Positions 56,427 through 63,891 of a DNA stretch of 64,000 bases are shown here, piece by piece. Position 1 is the stretch's first letter. Every line of letters begins with the position of its first letter. The translations under genes and the position numbers were made by a program. The stretch comes from CAVORB01 sp963736235 (GTDB taxonomy: Bacteria > Pseudomonadota > Gammaproteobacteria > Chromatiales > Chromatiaceae). The stretch lies in the NCBI GenBank assembly GCA_963736235.1, contig CAVTOR010000005.1, positions 248,001-312,000 on the forward strand, written 5' to 3'. Below the pieces are notes generated by a model that was not told the origin of the DNA, made no database searches, and was given only the letters and a program-made list of their open reading frames with translations.

Positions 56427-57995
56427 ATGAGGCCAGTCACAGCCCAGGCAGCGCCGACCGCTCTTGTTCCCTGGCTCCTCGGGGCCATCGCGTTATTGAC
56501 GTTGTGGCGGTTTGCGATCGCCTGGCTGCTGCCGGTTACGCAGGACGAGGCCTACTATTTCGACTGGGCGCGGTCGCTCGCCTGGGGATACTTCGATCAC
56601 CCGCCCGGTGTTGCACTCCTCGGCATCACGTCGTCGCTCGCGCAGGGCTCGGCGTTTGCCGCGCGGCTCGGGACGCTTCTTGCCGGTACCCTGACCCTGG
56701 TGGTCGTCGCGGCTTTTTACCTTCGTTGCGGTCTGCGTTCCCGCGCCGATCTGTTCCTGGCCCTCACGCTCGGGATCGGCAACCTGGCCGGACTCGGGTC
56801 GGGCATCCTGACCACGCCCGACGCCGCGCTCGCTCTCGCCTGGGCTGTTGCTCTCCACGAGGCCTTGGCCGCGTTGCAAGGCGATCGCCGCCGCTGGCTT
56901 AGCGCTGGTATCGCGACCGGGCTGGGATTGCTGGGCAAGTACACCATGGTTCTGGCGGGACCCGTGTTCCTATGGGCGATTCTGTGGGCGGATCCACGCG
57001 CGTTGCGAACGCCCTGGCCCTACCTAGGCGGATTGCTGGCCTTGCTCATCTTCGCGCCACATCTCCAGTGGAATGCCGACAACGACTGGGTGACGATGCG
57101 GTTTCAATTCGGCCACGGGTTCTCCATGGAGACAGGTCCGCTCCTGGACAACAGGCTGCCGGCCCCAGCAGAGGGGGCATACGCCGAGGGGCGAGCAGCC
57201 CCAACGATGCAGCCCGTCGAACGCGTCGGCAGCCTGTTGGAGTATCTGGGTACGCAGCTGAGTCTCTGGGGGCTGCTTGCGCCGGTATTGCTCGCGGCCT
57301 TGCTGCCCCTACGGCGACGGCCTGCGTCCCTTGCGCGATGGACACCGGCGGCCCGCGAGCTGTTGATTGCCGGAGCACTGTTCCCGCTCCTGTTTTTCGG
57401 GGTGGCTGCCGTCTTCAGCTCCGTTGAGGCGAACTGGCCGGTGGTATATCTCATGTGCGCGGCGCCTTTGATCAGCCCTTGGTTGAGTCACTGGCGCCGC
57501 TGGGTCTTTCTCGCTGCTGCCGGAAACCTGATCCTGGTGAGCCTATATGCCTTTCATGGGGCGACTGCCGCGCTGCCCCTGCCGGAGAGTCAGAACCGCG
57601 TCCTGCGGGAAACGCACGGGTTCGAAGAACTGTCGCGACGGGTCGCGCAGCTCGACGGACCCCTGTTCGCCGATCGCTACCAGACGACAGCAATGCTGCG
57701 GTTCTATCTACCCGAGTCGACGGTGACTCAGTGGCCGGGCCTTACGCGCACGTCCGAGTATCTGCGCGGGGCGATTGCGGACATGCCGACCCTGGAGTCC
57801 GTGCGCGAGGCCGGTGGCTTCTGGCTCGTCGCCAAGGCTGGCAGGGCTCCGTCGTTCGCCGGCTTCAAATTGTCTTCCGCCGAGATTCTCGTCGATTGTC
57901 CCGGAAAACCCTTGGCACCGGAATCGGCGGCCGCGTGCCTCCGGCCCCTGCACTTGTGGATGATCTACCGATTCGATGCCGTCACCGGACGGTGA
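56427..57995 (+). CDS. GT39/ArnT-like glycosyltransferase
   Basis: Integral-membrane GT-C transferase using polyprenyl-phosphate sugar donors. 522 aa, about ten to twelve TM segments, with the catalytic-type motif TQDEAYYFDWARSLAWGYFDHPP in outline; D40-E41 lie in the first periplasmic loop as in ArnT (aminoarabinose transferase to lipid A) and protein mannosyltransferases. A large C-terminal periplasmic part follows. Together with the divergent GT2-GtrA gene it could form a two-step lipid-linked sugar pathway. The acceptor is unknown. Confidence 0.85.
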   Translation: MRPVTAQAAPTALVPWLLGAIALLTLWRFAIAWLLPVTQDEAYYFDWARSLAWGYFDHPPGVALLGITSSLAQGSAFAARLGTLLAGTLTLVVVAAFYLRCGLRSRADLFLALTLGIGNLAGLGSGILTTPDAALALAWAVALHEALAALQGDRRRWLSAGIATGLGLLGKYTMVLAGPVFLWAILWADPRALRTPWPYLGGLLALLIFAPHLQWNADNDWVTMRFQFGHGFSMETGPLLDNRLPAPAEGAYAEGRAAPTMQPVERVGSLLEYLGTQLSLWGLLAPVLLAALLPLRRRPASLARWTPAARELLIAGALFPLLFFGVAAVFSSVEANWPVVYLMCAAPLISPWLSHWRRWVFLAAAGNLILVSLYAFHGATAALPLPESQNRVLRETHGFEELSRRVAQLDGPLFADRYQTTAMLRFYLPESTVTQWPGLTRTSEYLRGAIADMPTLESVREAGGFWLVAKAGRAPSFAGFKLSSAEILVDCPGKPLAPESAAACLRPLHLWMIYRFDAVTGR

Positions 57996-58130
57996 CTACC
58001 TGCCTCCATGTGTTCAACCACTCCCAGGGACATTACCACCGAGACAACGCAGACCCAGTGAACCGCATAGGGAAACGGCGTCAACCGCGTGACTCGGTAA
58101 CCGCTTTTTCTGGACCTCCTATTCCAGCTA

Positions 58131-58158
58131 AGGGCGTAATAGCAAAGCGATGCGCCCT
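58131..58158. repeat. Palindromic repeat, short copy
   Basis: AGGGCGTAATAGCAAAGCG runs into TGCGCCCT and folds as AGGGCG...CGCCCT. Its first 19 bases match the start of the element at 63370 (AGGGCGCAATAGCAAAGTG) at 17 positions. It lies at the start of the accessory cluster. Confidence 0.6.
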
Positions 58159-58245
58159 CGCGTATCGATCCTTCTGATCCCAGCCTCGCGCGAGTCGGCC
58201 TTCCGAACGGTCACACACATGCATCAACCATGAGGCTTCTCGACA

Positions 58246-58260
58246 CGACATAATCTGTCG
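58246..58260. promoter_or_regulatory. Candidate operator of the WYL regulator
   Basis: Perfect inverted repeat CGACA-TAATC-TGTCG, 38 bases before the WYL start. The position suits autoregulation by a dimeric winged-helix regulator. Short, so it could occur by chance. Confidence 0.35.
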
Positions 58261-58298
58261 CAGACTTGAGGCATATTGATCCTCATGGGAGCAAGCCG

Positions 58299-59246
58299 AT
58301 GCCGGACACCCTATTGCGCCAATGGGCCATGCTGCGTTTGGTCCCGCGCGCGCCGCGAAAGATCGAAGCCACGCGACTTGAACGGTTGCTGTTTGAGCAA
58401 GGCTTCGAGGTGAACCTGCGCAGCATCCAACGGGATCTGAACACGCTGTCGACGCGCTTCCCGTTGCAGTGCGACATGCGCAGCAAGCCCTTCGGCTGGT
58501 CGTGGGCCGAGAACGCCGTACTGGATGTTCCCGGCATGGACCCGCCGGGGGCGCTGACCTTCGTCCTGGCCGAGCGGTTCCTAAGCCATGTCATGCCGCC
58601 GTCGACGTTGCGGCTGATGGAGCCCCATTTCCGTCAGGCGCGCAGGGTACTGGACCACGTCGATCAGCCGGGGATGGCGCGCTGGCCGGACAAGGTGCGT
58701 GTCCTGCCTCGGGGCCTCAAGCTCCTGGCGCCGGAGGTCGATCAGGGCGTGTTGGAGACTGTCTACCAGGCGTTGCTGACCGATAGGCGCTTCCAGGTCA
58801 GCTATCAGCCGCGCGAGGCGCGGGAGGCCACCAGCTACGAGGTCAACCCGCTGGGGCTGGTCATGCGCGACGCCGTGACCTATCTCGTCTGCACGCTGTG
58901 GAACTACGACGACCTCCTGCAACTCGTCCTGCACCGCATGAAACAGGCGGAGTTGCTGGACAAGCCGGGCCGCAGGCCGGAGGGGTTCGATCTCGACGCC
59001 TACATCGCGGCGGGTGAATTTGCCGCGCCTTACAGCGGGGAGATGATCGAGCTGGAAGCCCTGTTCGACGCCGACGCCGCCTTTCACCTGCGCGAGACGA
59101 GGCTCAGCGAGGATCAGGTGCTCACCGATCAACCGGAGGGGCGCGTGCTGGTCAAGGCAAGGGTACGCGATACCGGCGAGCTGCGATGGTGGCTGCTGGG
59201 GTTCGGGGACGCGGTCGAGGTGCTGCGGCCCGAGGGGTTGATCTGA
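58299..59246 (+). CDS. WYL-domain transcriptional regulator
   Basis: Ligand-sensing transcription factor of the kind common in defence islands. 315 aa: N-terminal winged helix (about 1-60; recognition helix VNLRSIQRDLNTLSTRF), a linker, the WYL domain (about 160-240; QVSYQPREA, SYEVNPLGLVMRDAVTYLVCTLWNYDD) and a C-terminal WCX part. GGGAG lies 7 bases before the ATG. It is 24 bases upstream of the PP2C gene on the same strand, so it likely controls the cluster it heads. WYL domains are known or suspected to bind nucleic-acid ligands. Confidence 0.88.
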   Translation: MPDTLLRQWAMLRLVPRAPRKIEATRLERLLFEQGFEVNLRSIQRDLNTLSTRFPLQCDMRSKPFGWSWAENAVLDVPGMDPPGALTFVLAERFLSHVMPPSTLRLMEPHFRQARRVLDHVDQPGMARWPDKVRVLPRGLKLLAPEVDQGVLETVYQALLTDRRFQVSYQPREAREATSYEVNPLGLVMRDAVTYLVCTLWNYDDLLQLVLHRMKQAELLDKPGRRPEGFDLDAYIAAGEFAAPYSGEMIELEALFDADAAFHLRETRLSEDQVLTDQPEGRVLVKARVRDTGELRWWLLGFGDAVEVLRPEGLI

Positions 59247-59270
59247 TTACGGTAGACAAGGTGGAGAACA

Positions 59271-60071
59271 ATGAGCGAATGCATCGTGCGGTACAGGCAG
59301 ATTCGGGGTTCGCCTCGCAGGCAGCAGGACGCGCTGCTGATTGGCGTCGAGGTCCAGCAGGGGAACGACATCAGTGCACAGATCGCATGTGCCGAGCCGG
59401 TGCTGGTTGGCGTCGCCGACGGCGTCGCCCGCTCGCCGCAGGCGGAGAGGATGTCGCGCTGGCTGCTCGGATGCTGCGCCGTCGCCTATCAGCATGGGCA
59501 GACGGCCTTCAACGCGAAGCTGATTCGCCGCGCCCAGAGGCTGCTTTCGCTGCCGGACGCGGGCGGCAGGCTCCCACCGGAGAGCGCGTCCACCATCGTC
59601 CTCGCGGAGATCAAGAACGGGATGGTGACGGTGCTCAACACCGGCGACTCCCGCGCCTACGTCATCGACAAGACCACCGGCGAGCATCGCGGGGTAAGCA
59701 AGGATCACACGACCTTCCAGCAGCTGAAGGACGATGGCGAGATTCCCGCCGATGCCCAGGACTGCGACTTCGGCAGCATCGCGATGGGCGTGCTGGAGGC
59801 GGTCACCGCCGCCCACATGGGCGACGAGGACTTCCTCGTCCACATGGGCTATACGCGTCTGCAGAAGGACGAGGTCGTCTTGCTCTGCTCCGACGGCGTC
59901 ACGGGCCACTTGAGCGATGCCCGCATCGGCGACACCGTGGCATTCGCCTATGCCTTTGACGAAGACCCGGGGCAGTGCATCATCGAGTTGGTGGAGCGGG
60001 CAGGTGCGGAGGACAACACCACAGTCGTCGTCGTGGAGCCAGAGTTAACCGCAGAGTCGGAGCCGGGATGA
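59271..60071 (+). CDS. PP2C-family serine/threonine phosphatase
   Basis: 266 aa, a complete PP2C fold: RRQQDALLIG (D20), VGVADGVA (D50, G51), TGDSRAYVI (D126), LLCSDGVTGHLSD (D208, G209) and AEDNTTVVVV (D248, N249), the Asp residues that bind the two metals. It should dephosphorylate Ser/Thr-phosphoproteins in the cytoplasm; no kinase gene is in view. It has GGAG before the ATG and overlaps the next gene by four bases (ATGA), so the two products are probably made together. Confidence 0.9.
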   Translation: MSECIVRYRQIRGSPRRQQDALLIGVEVQQGNDISAQIACAEPVLVGVADGVARSPQAERMSRWLLGCCAVAYQHGQTAFNAKLIRRAQRLLSLPDAGGRLPPESASTIVLAEIKNGMVTVLNTGDSRAYVIDKTTGEHRGVSKDHTTFQQLKDDGEIPADAQDCDFGSIAMGVLEAVTAAHMGDEDFLVHMGYTRLQKDEVVLLCSDGVTGHLSDARIGDTVAFAYAFDEDPGQCIIELVERAGAEDNTTVVVVEPELTAESEPG

Positions 60072-60559
60072 ACCCGTACGAGGCATACGCCCGCTTGAGC
60101 CCGAAGGACCAGGCCGAGGTCATCGCTCACCTGAGGTATCAGATCCAGCAGGACTTCGAGGACGCCGATTTCGGCGATGTCGATCCGGTGGAGCCCGCAC
60201 GTCGCCGCAGCAGCGGCATTGGGCGTGCTTTCGAGCTCCTGTTTCGCGCCACGGTCAACAGCCTGTATTTGCTGATAAACATCGTGGTACTGGCCATAGC
60301 GGTTGGGGCCTCCCGCGAAGGGGCCGGTTGGGGAGTGGGCGACTATCTCCTGTTCGTCGCCCTCCCGGTCATGCTCATCGCCTGGTTCTTCGATGCCGTT
60401 ATCAGCCTGCTCGGCTGGCTCGGCTACGAAGAGGCGGAGACGAAGTATGGCATGATCAAGCTTGTCTCCAGGATCTCGACGAGGATCGTTGTGGCCATGA
60501 CGGTGGTAGTTGCCATCTTCTGGGTCATTGACCGAATCAGCGGTCGGGAGGATCATTAA
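60068..60559 (+). CDS. Three-TM hypothetical membrane protein
   Basis: Unrecognised 163-aa protein. Residues 1-58 are soluble and helical with an acidic patch (DFEDADFGDVDP) and a basic turn (ARRRSSG); TM segments at about 61-81, 92-118 and 138-156. It is translationally coupled to the PP2C gene. A membrane protein with a cytoplasmic N-terminal domain next to a phosphatase could be its substrate, anchor or effector; that is inference only. Confidence 0.75.
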   Translation: MNPYEAYARLSPKDQAEVIAHLRYQIQQDFEDADFGDVDPVEPARRRSSGIGRAFELLFRATVNSLYLLINIVVLAIAVGASREGAGWGVGDYLLFVALPVMLIAWFFDAVISLLGWLGYEEAETKYGMIKLVSRISTRIVVAMTVVVAIFWVIDRISGREDH

Positions 60560-60561
60560 TA

Positions 60562-60717
60562 ATGCACGTACTCGATTTTGTCGACGAGGCTTCATCGCAA
60601 GAGACGCAGGGCGTACCACACGACACGGCGACGCGTCGATTCGGCCTAATACGAGTGTGTTTTGATCGGCTGCCGCCACGAGCCTTCGGCGAAACGGTAA
60701 TGCGTGTTTCATGACGT
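60562..60717 (+). CDS. Possible 51-aa peptide
   Basis: ORF MHVLDFVDEASSQETQG onward, 51 codons ending TGA at 60715-60717. It begins 2 bases after the stop of the three-TM gene and has GGGAGG 10 bases upstream, which is better than chance. No domain is recognised and the composition is ordinary, so it may be only a spurious frame in the spacer. Confidence 0.3.
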
Positions 60718-60783
60718 CACCGTCTATCTTGGCGCCGAATATTTCGAACAACGATCTTATTCTAAATTACTCGGAGAAAATTC

Positions 60784-61350
60784 ATGCCGATCCGATATAT
60801 CAAGCTGGGGGAGCGTGGTTGTTGGGAAGCGGATTGCATTCAGCAGGGCACGCTGCGCCTCGGATACGAAGGTCCTCACCATATGGATGCCCTCGAAGGG
60901 AATTGGGATGCCGTAAGAGAGTTTTGGCTACAACATTACAATGGCCACCAAGCAACAGCGACAAGCGCTGTCAGGCAGATACGGGCATTCTATGAAGCGC
61001 CGGAGCAGGATCTTTGGGTCACTTTCTACCAGGGTCGGCTTTGGTGGTGTCACGCTGGTGCGGAGGTCACGGAACTTGAGGATGGTACAAAAATCCGAAC
61101 GGCTATTGGAGGGTGGCGCAGTGAAAACGAAGCAGGAGAGCCGTTGGCGATAGCCAACCTCGATGGTCGGGTAACGCAGGTCCAAAATTATCGGGGCACG
61201 ATCTGTGAAACCCAGCAGCAGGAGTATTTGCTGCGCAGGATTCGAGGAGAGGTATTGCCTGAAATTGACGCGATCAGAACCACTCTAGATCGTCTCGAAT
61301 CGGACATAGAAACCTTGGTCAGAGGTTTGTGGTGGAAGGACTTCTGGTTC
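60784..61350 (+). pseudogene. PD-(D/E)XK nuclease gene, N-terminal part, cut by IS1380
   Basis: First about 189 codons of a nuclease gene. It has a good ribosome-binding site (CGGAG) and codes MPIRYIKLGERGCWEADCIQ, FYQGRLWWC, an RGTIC motif and a coiled stretch, ending LVRGLWWKDF, the point just before the nuclease domain. The IS element then adds a foreign tail to a stop at 61410. The missing part continues at 63002. The family is widespread but, as far as I know, uncharacterised; the N-terminal domain may recognise DNA or a partner. Confidence 0.75.
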
Positions 61351-62995
61351 CGTGAACTGAAAGAATCATCCTCGCAGGATTCCCGTTACAGAACAACAGG
61401 ATGGGAGTAAAATGCCCCCATTCCATGACTCACCCAGCAGGTGCTGCATTGCGACGGTTCATCATCACCGAATCCGAGGCGGATCTGACCTCCCACGCGG
61501 GGCTTGGACTGATTGGCATGGCGCTGAATGAACGTACCAATCTGACGTCGGATGCACAGGCGGTATCGCCGTTGCGCAGCGACGCGGTGAGTCACGCCAG
61601 CATTCTCACCTGCTATGTCGCGCTGCTGTGTCTGGGCAAGAGCGATTTCGAGGCCATCAATGGGTTCCGCGAAGATGCCTATTTCATCGCGGCACTGGGG
61701 CTGGAGCGTGTCCCCTCGGAGGGGATTCTGCGCCAACGCATGGATGCCTTTGCGGCGGACTACAAGGCCGTGGTGGAGGCAGCGGCCATCGAGTTTCTGC
61801 GCCGCAGTGGGGCGCGGCTCACGCCGCTGGACAACGGGCTGATGCCGCTCGACTGCGATGTGACGCCGTTGGACAACTCCCAGTCGAAGAAGGAAGGGGT
61901 CTCGCGCACCTACAAGGGCGAGGACGGTTACGCGCCGATGGCCGGCTATCTGGGCCAGGAGGGCTACTGCCTGGAGTTGGAGCTGCGCCCCGGTAGCCAG
62001 CACTGCCAGAAAGGCACGCCTGAGTTCCTTCAGCGCGTGCTGGGACGTGCGCGCCAATTGACCGATGCGCCATTGCTGTTGCGTCTGGACAGCGGCAACG
62101 ACGCCATCGAGAACATCGCCGTGGTCGAGGCCCACAACGAGCAGGATGAGCAGGCCGCTCCGGTCCACTACCTGATCAAGTGGAATCCGCGCAAGGAAAG
62201 CCCCGAGCGGTGGCTCGCCTATGCCGAGGAGCACGGCGAGTGGAGCGAACCGCGCCCGGGCAAGCGCGTCGCCCTGTTCGATGTGCGCGAGACGCGCACC
62301 TACGATGGCTACGAGTACCCGTTGCGGCGCGTCATGCGCGTGATCGAACGCACCATCGATAAGCGCGGTCAGCAGTTGCTGGTCCCCGAGATCGAGATCG
62401 AAGGCTGGTGGACGAGCCTGGAGTTCGACGAGGAGACGATCATCGCCCTCTATGCCGACCATGGCACCTCCGAGCAGTACCACAGCGAATTCAAGACCGA
62501 CCTGGACATCGAGCGTCTGCCCTCGGGCAAGTTCGCCACCAACGCCCTGATCCTCGCCTGCGCCCAGCTCGCCTACAACATCCTGCGCTGGATCGGGCAG
62601 AACGGCCTGCTCGGTCCCGATGCCCCGCCGCGTCACCGCGCCAAGCGCTTGTCGCTCCGCACCGTGATGCAGGAGCTGATGTACCTGGCCGCGCGGCTGA
62701 TCCATACCGGACGGCGAATGAAGCTCGCCTTCGGCTTCGGCTGCCCGGTGGTGCCGATCTTTCGACGCCTCTACTGGCAACTGGCATGCACATGATTCCG
62801 GTCCTCGCGGGTTCATCAACGTTCGCGCATCGCCGCGGCAGTATCCTCGTGTCTGTTGCCCACAGTCCGGCGCATCACGAGCGTTTCGCGCGCCAATTCG
62901 CCGCCATTCGGGTTCACTCCGCGTCGCAGAAATGAAATCCGGCATCGTTACTTGCCAAAACCGAGTCGCTGCGCTATTCACGTCACGGATTCAGG
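61351..62995 (+). mobile_element. IS1380-family insertion sequence
   Basis: About 1,645 bp carrying one DDE transposase. Limits are inferred from the break in the nuclease gene: GGACTTCTGGTTC (61338-61350) lies to the left and GGACTCCTGGTTC (62996-63008) to the right. The ends then read CGTGAA and, inverted from the right, CCTGAA. The usual 4-bp target duplication cannot be fixed with certainty, so each end may be off by up to about 20 bases. The 200 bases after the transposase hold no gene. Confidence 0.75.
61401..62795 (+). CDS. IS1380-family transposase
   Basis: 464-aa DDE transposase (transposase DDE domain group 1). First Asp in PLDCDVTPLDNSQSKKEGV, second in LLRLDSGNDAIENI, Glu in TSEQYHSEFKTDLDIERLPSG; SGKFATNALILACAQLAYN follows, as is typical of IS1380. 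It is intact, so the element may still be active. A later start at MTHPAGAALRRFI (61425) is also possible and fits the family better. Confidence 0.9.
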   Translation: MGVKCPHSMTHPAGAALRRFIITESEADLTSHAGLGLIGMALNERTNLTSDAQAVSPLRSDAVSHASILTCYVALLCLGKSDFEAINGFREDAYFIAALGLERVPSEGILRQRMDAFAADYKAVVEAAAIEFLRRSGARLTPLDNGLMPLDCDVTPLDNSQSKKEGVSRTYKGEDGYAPMAGYLGQEGYCLELELRPGSQHCQKGTPEFLQRVLGRARQLTDAPLLLRLDSGNDAIENIAVVEAHNEQDEQAAPVHYLIKWNPRKESPERWLAYAEEHGEWSEPRPGKRVALFDVRETRTYDGYEYPLRRVMRVIERTIDKRGQQLLVPEIEIEGWWTSLEFDEETIIALYADHGTSEQYHSEFKTDLDIERLPSGKFATNALILACAQLAYNILRWIGQNGLLGPDAPPRHRAKRLSLRTVMQELMYLAARLIHTGRRMKLAFGFGCPVVPIFRRLYWQLACT

Positions 62996-63001
62996 GGACT
63001 C

Positions 63002-63355
63002 CTGGTTCTCGTTGACCTGATATTCGCTAGACTTGGTTGGCAAAGACTATCTGAGCTGGGAAAGACTCAGAGAAGCATCGATCTCGACGTATTCTCGCCT
63101 ATCACGCATGATCGCGCCTTTGTGCAGGTGAAATCGAATACTAGTCCGCGTGAAGTGCGCGACTATTGGGAGATTTTCACGGGGCTGCCAGAGGGTCAGT
63201 ATCAAGCGATGTATTTGGTAGTGCATTCTTATCGCGGCGGTGTAGACGACTTCGAAATACACGATCATAGGTTTCATTTCTGGGATGCATCTCGGGTCGC
63301 TCAGTTGATCATAAATGCGGGATTGATCGACTGGTTAGTGGAAAAGCGTTCATAG
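63002..63355 (+). pseudogene. PD-(D/E)XK nuclease gene, C-terminal part, after IS1380
   Basis: Open frame from the IS edge to TAG at 63353-63355. It codes LVLVDLIFARLGWQRLSELG, then RSIDLDVFSPI and AFVQVKSNTSPREVRDYWE, the E/D-x-D...QxK core of Mrr-like restriction-type nucleases, and ends DWLVEKRS. Joined to the part at 60784 it would make an intact protein of about 300 aa. The fragment has no start or ribosome-binding site of its own at its beginning; ATG at 63122 would lose the catalytic Asp. Confidence 0.75.
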
Positions 63356-63368
63356 CGAGATAGCGTGG

Positions 63369-63484
63369 TAGGGCGCAATAGCAAAGTGTATTGCGCCGTA
63401 TGTATCCCCTCCATTCGGCGCAATACGGGCGCGGGTACAAGCGACTCTCACCGCGGGCCTGTCGGCGCGCCCTATTGCGCCCTA
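63369..63484. repeat. 116-bp nested palindromic element
   Basis: Outer perfect 12-bp inverted repeat TAGGGCGCAATA (63369-63380) / TATTGCGCCCTA (63473-63484), and inner perfect 11-bp inverted repeat GTATTGCGCCG (63388-63398) / CGGCGCAATAC (63416-63426). The left half also folds alone (GGCGCAAT...ATTGCGCC). It looks like a REP/BIME-type or MITE-like non-coding repeat. It fills most of the 316-bp gap between the nuclease fragment and the next gene; the rest shows nothing. Confidence 0.8.
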
Positions 63485-63671
63485 CTGGAGCTACGGCCTG
63501 GCCGCGAATTTTCGACAGGCTGCTAGACTTAAATCCGGCGAATGCAATGCCCGGCGGTCTGCTCAGGCCGGCGTAAGGGGCGGTGCCGCGAATGAGCATC
63601 CCGTATCCTGCGGTTCCGCATTCTCGGAAACCGTCCCCGTTACTCAGTCTCTGCTATTGGGAGGCAAGGCA

Positions 63672-63891
63672 ATGAAACGCAAGGGCGAGATTTTCATCGC
63701 CGCCCTGCTGGCTTGTGCGACGGCAATGGCGCAGACAGGAAATCCCTACAACGGCAACTGGACGGCAACCTGGGTGGGCACGAAGGGCGTGCTGCATCAT
63801 GCGAATCAGGCGGACGTCGTCATCGCCGATAACAGCGGCAGCTTCGATAATCGGTCCAGCTCGACCCGCAACCCGTGCGTGGGGCGAAAGC
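63672..63891 (+). pseudogene. Small secreted protein, truncated at its 3' end
   Basis: Begins with a signal peptide (MKRKGEIFIAALLACATAMAQ) followed by GNPYNGNWTATWVG, ADVVIADNSGSFDN and RNPCVGRK, a pattern I recall from small periplasmic proteins of about 100-115 aa. The family sequence stops at VGRK, and the rest of the frame (to 63944) is unlike it. The break coincides with the start of an IS4-like terminal sequence. GGAGGCAAGGCA lies before the ATG. Confidence 0.55.

Larger units (their letters stand above)
57996..58298. other. Intergenic region before the accessory cluster
   Basis: 303 bp with no credible ORF. It contains the hairpin repeat at 58131-58158 and the small palindrome at 58246-58260, and ends in the ribosome-binding site of the WYL gene. 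Confidence 0.6.

Noticed and set aside
57455..58177. 240-codon plus-strand frame overlapping the end of the GT39 gene
   Set aside because: It lies mostly inside the GT39 gene in another frame, is Arg-rich, and has no domain or ribosome-binding site.
61386..62981. 531-codon minus-strand frame across the IS1380 element
   Set aside because: Antisense shadow of the transposase, which shows all DDE motifs on the plus strand.
63369..63484. Repeated GGCGCAATA units read as a CRISPR array
   Set aside because: The four copies alternate in orientation and are irregularly spaced; they form nested palindromes, not direct repeats with equal spacers. No cas genes are present.
63391..63576. 61-codon frame within the repeat region
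   Set aside because: It runs through the palindromic element, is Arg-rich, and has no ribosome-binding site.
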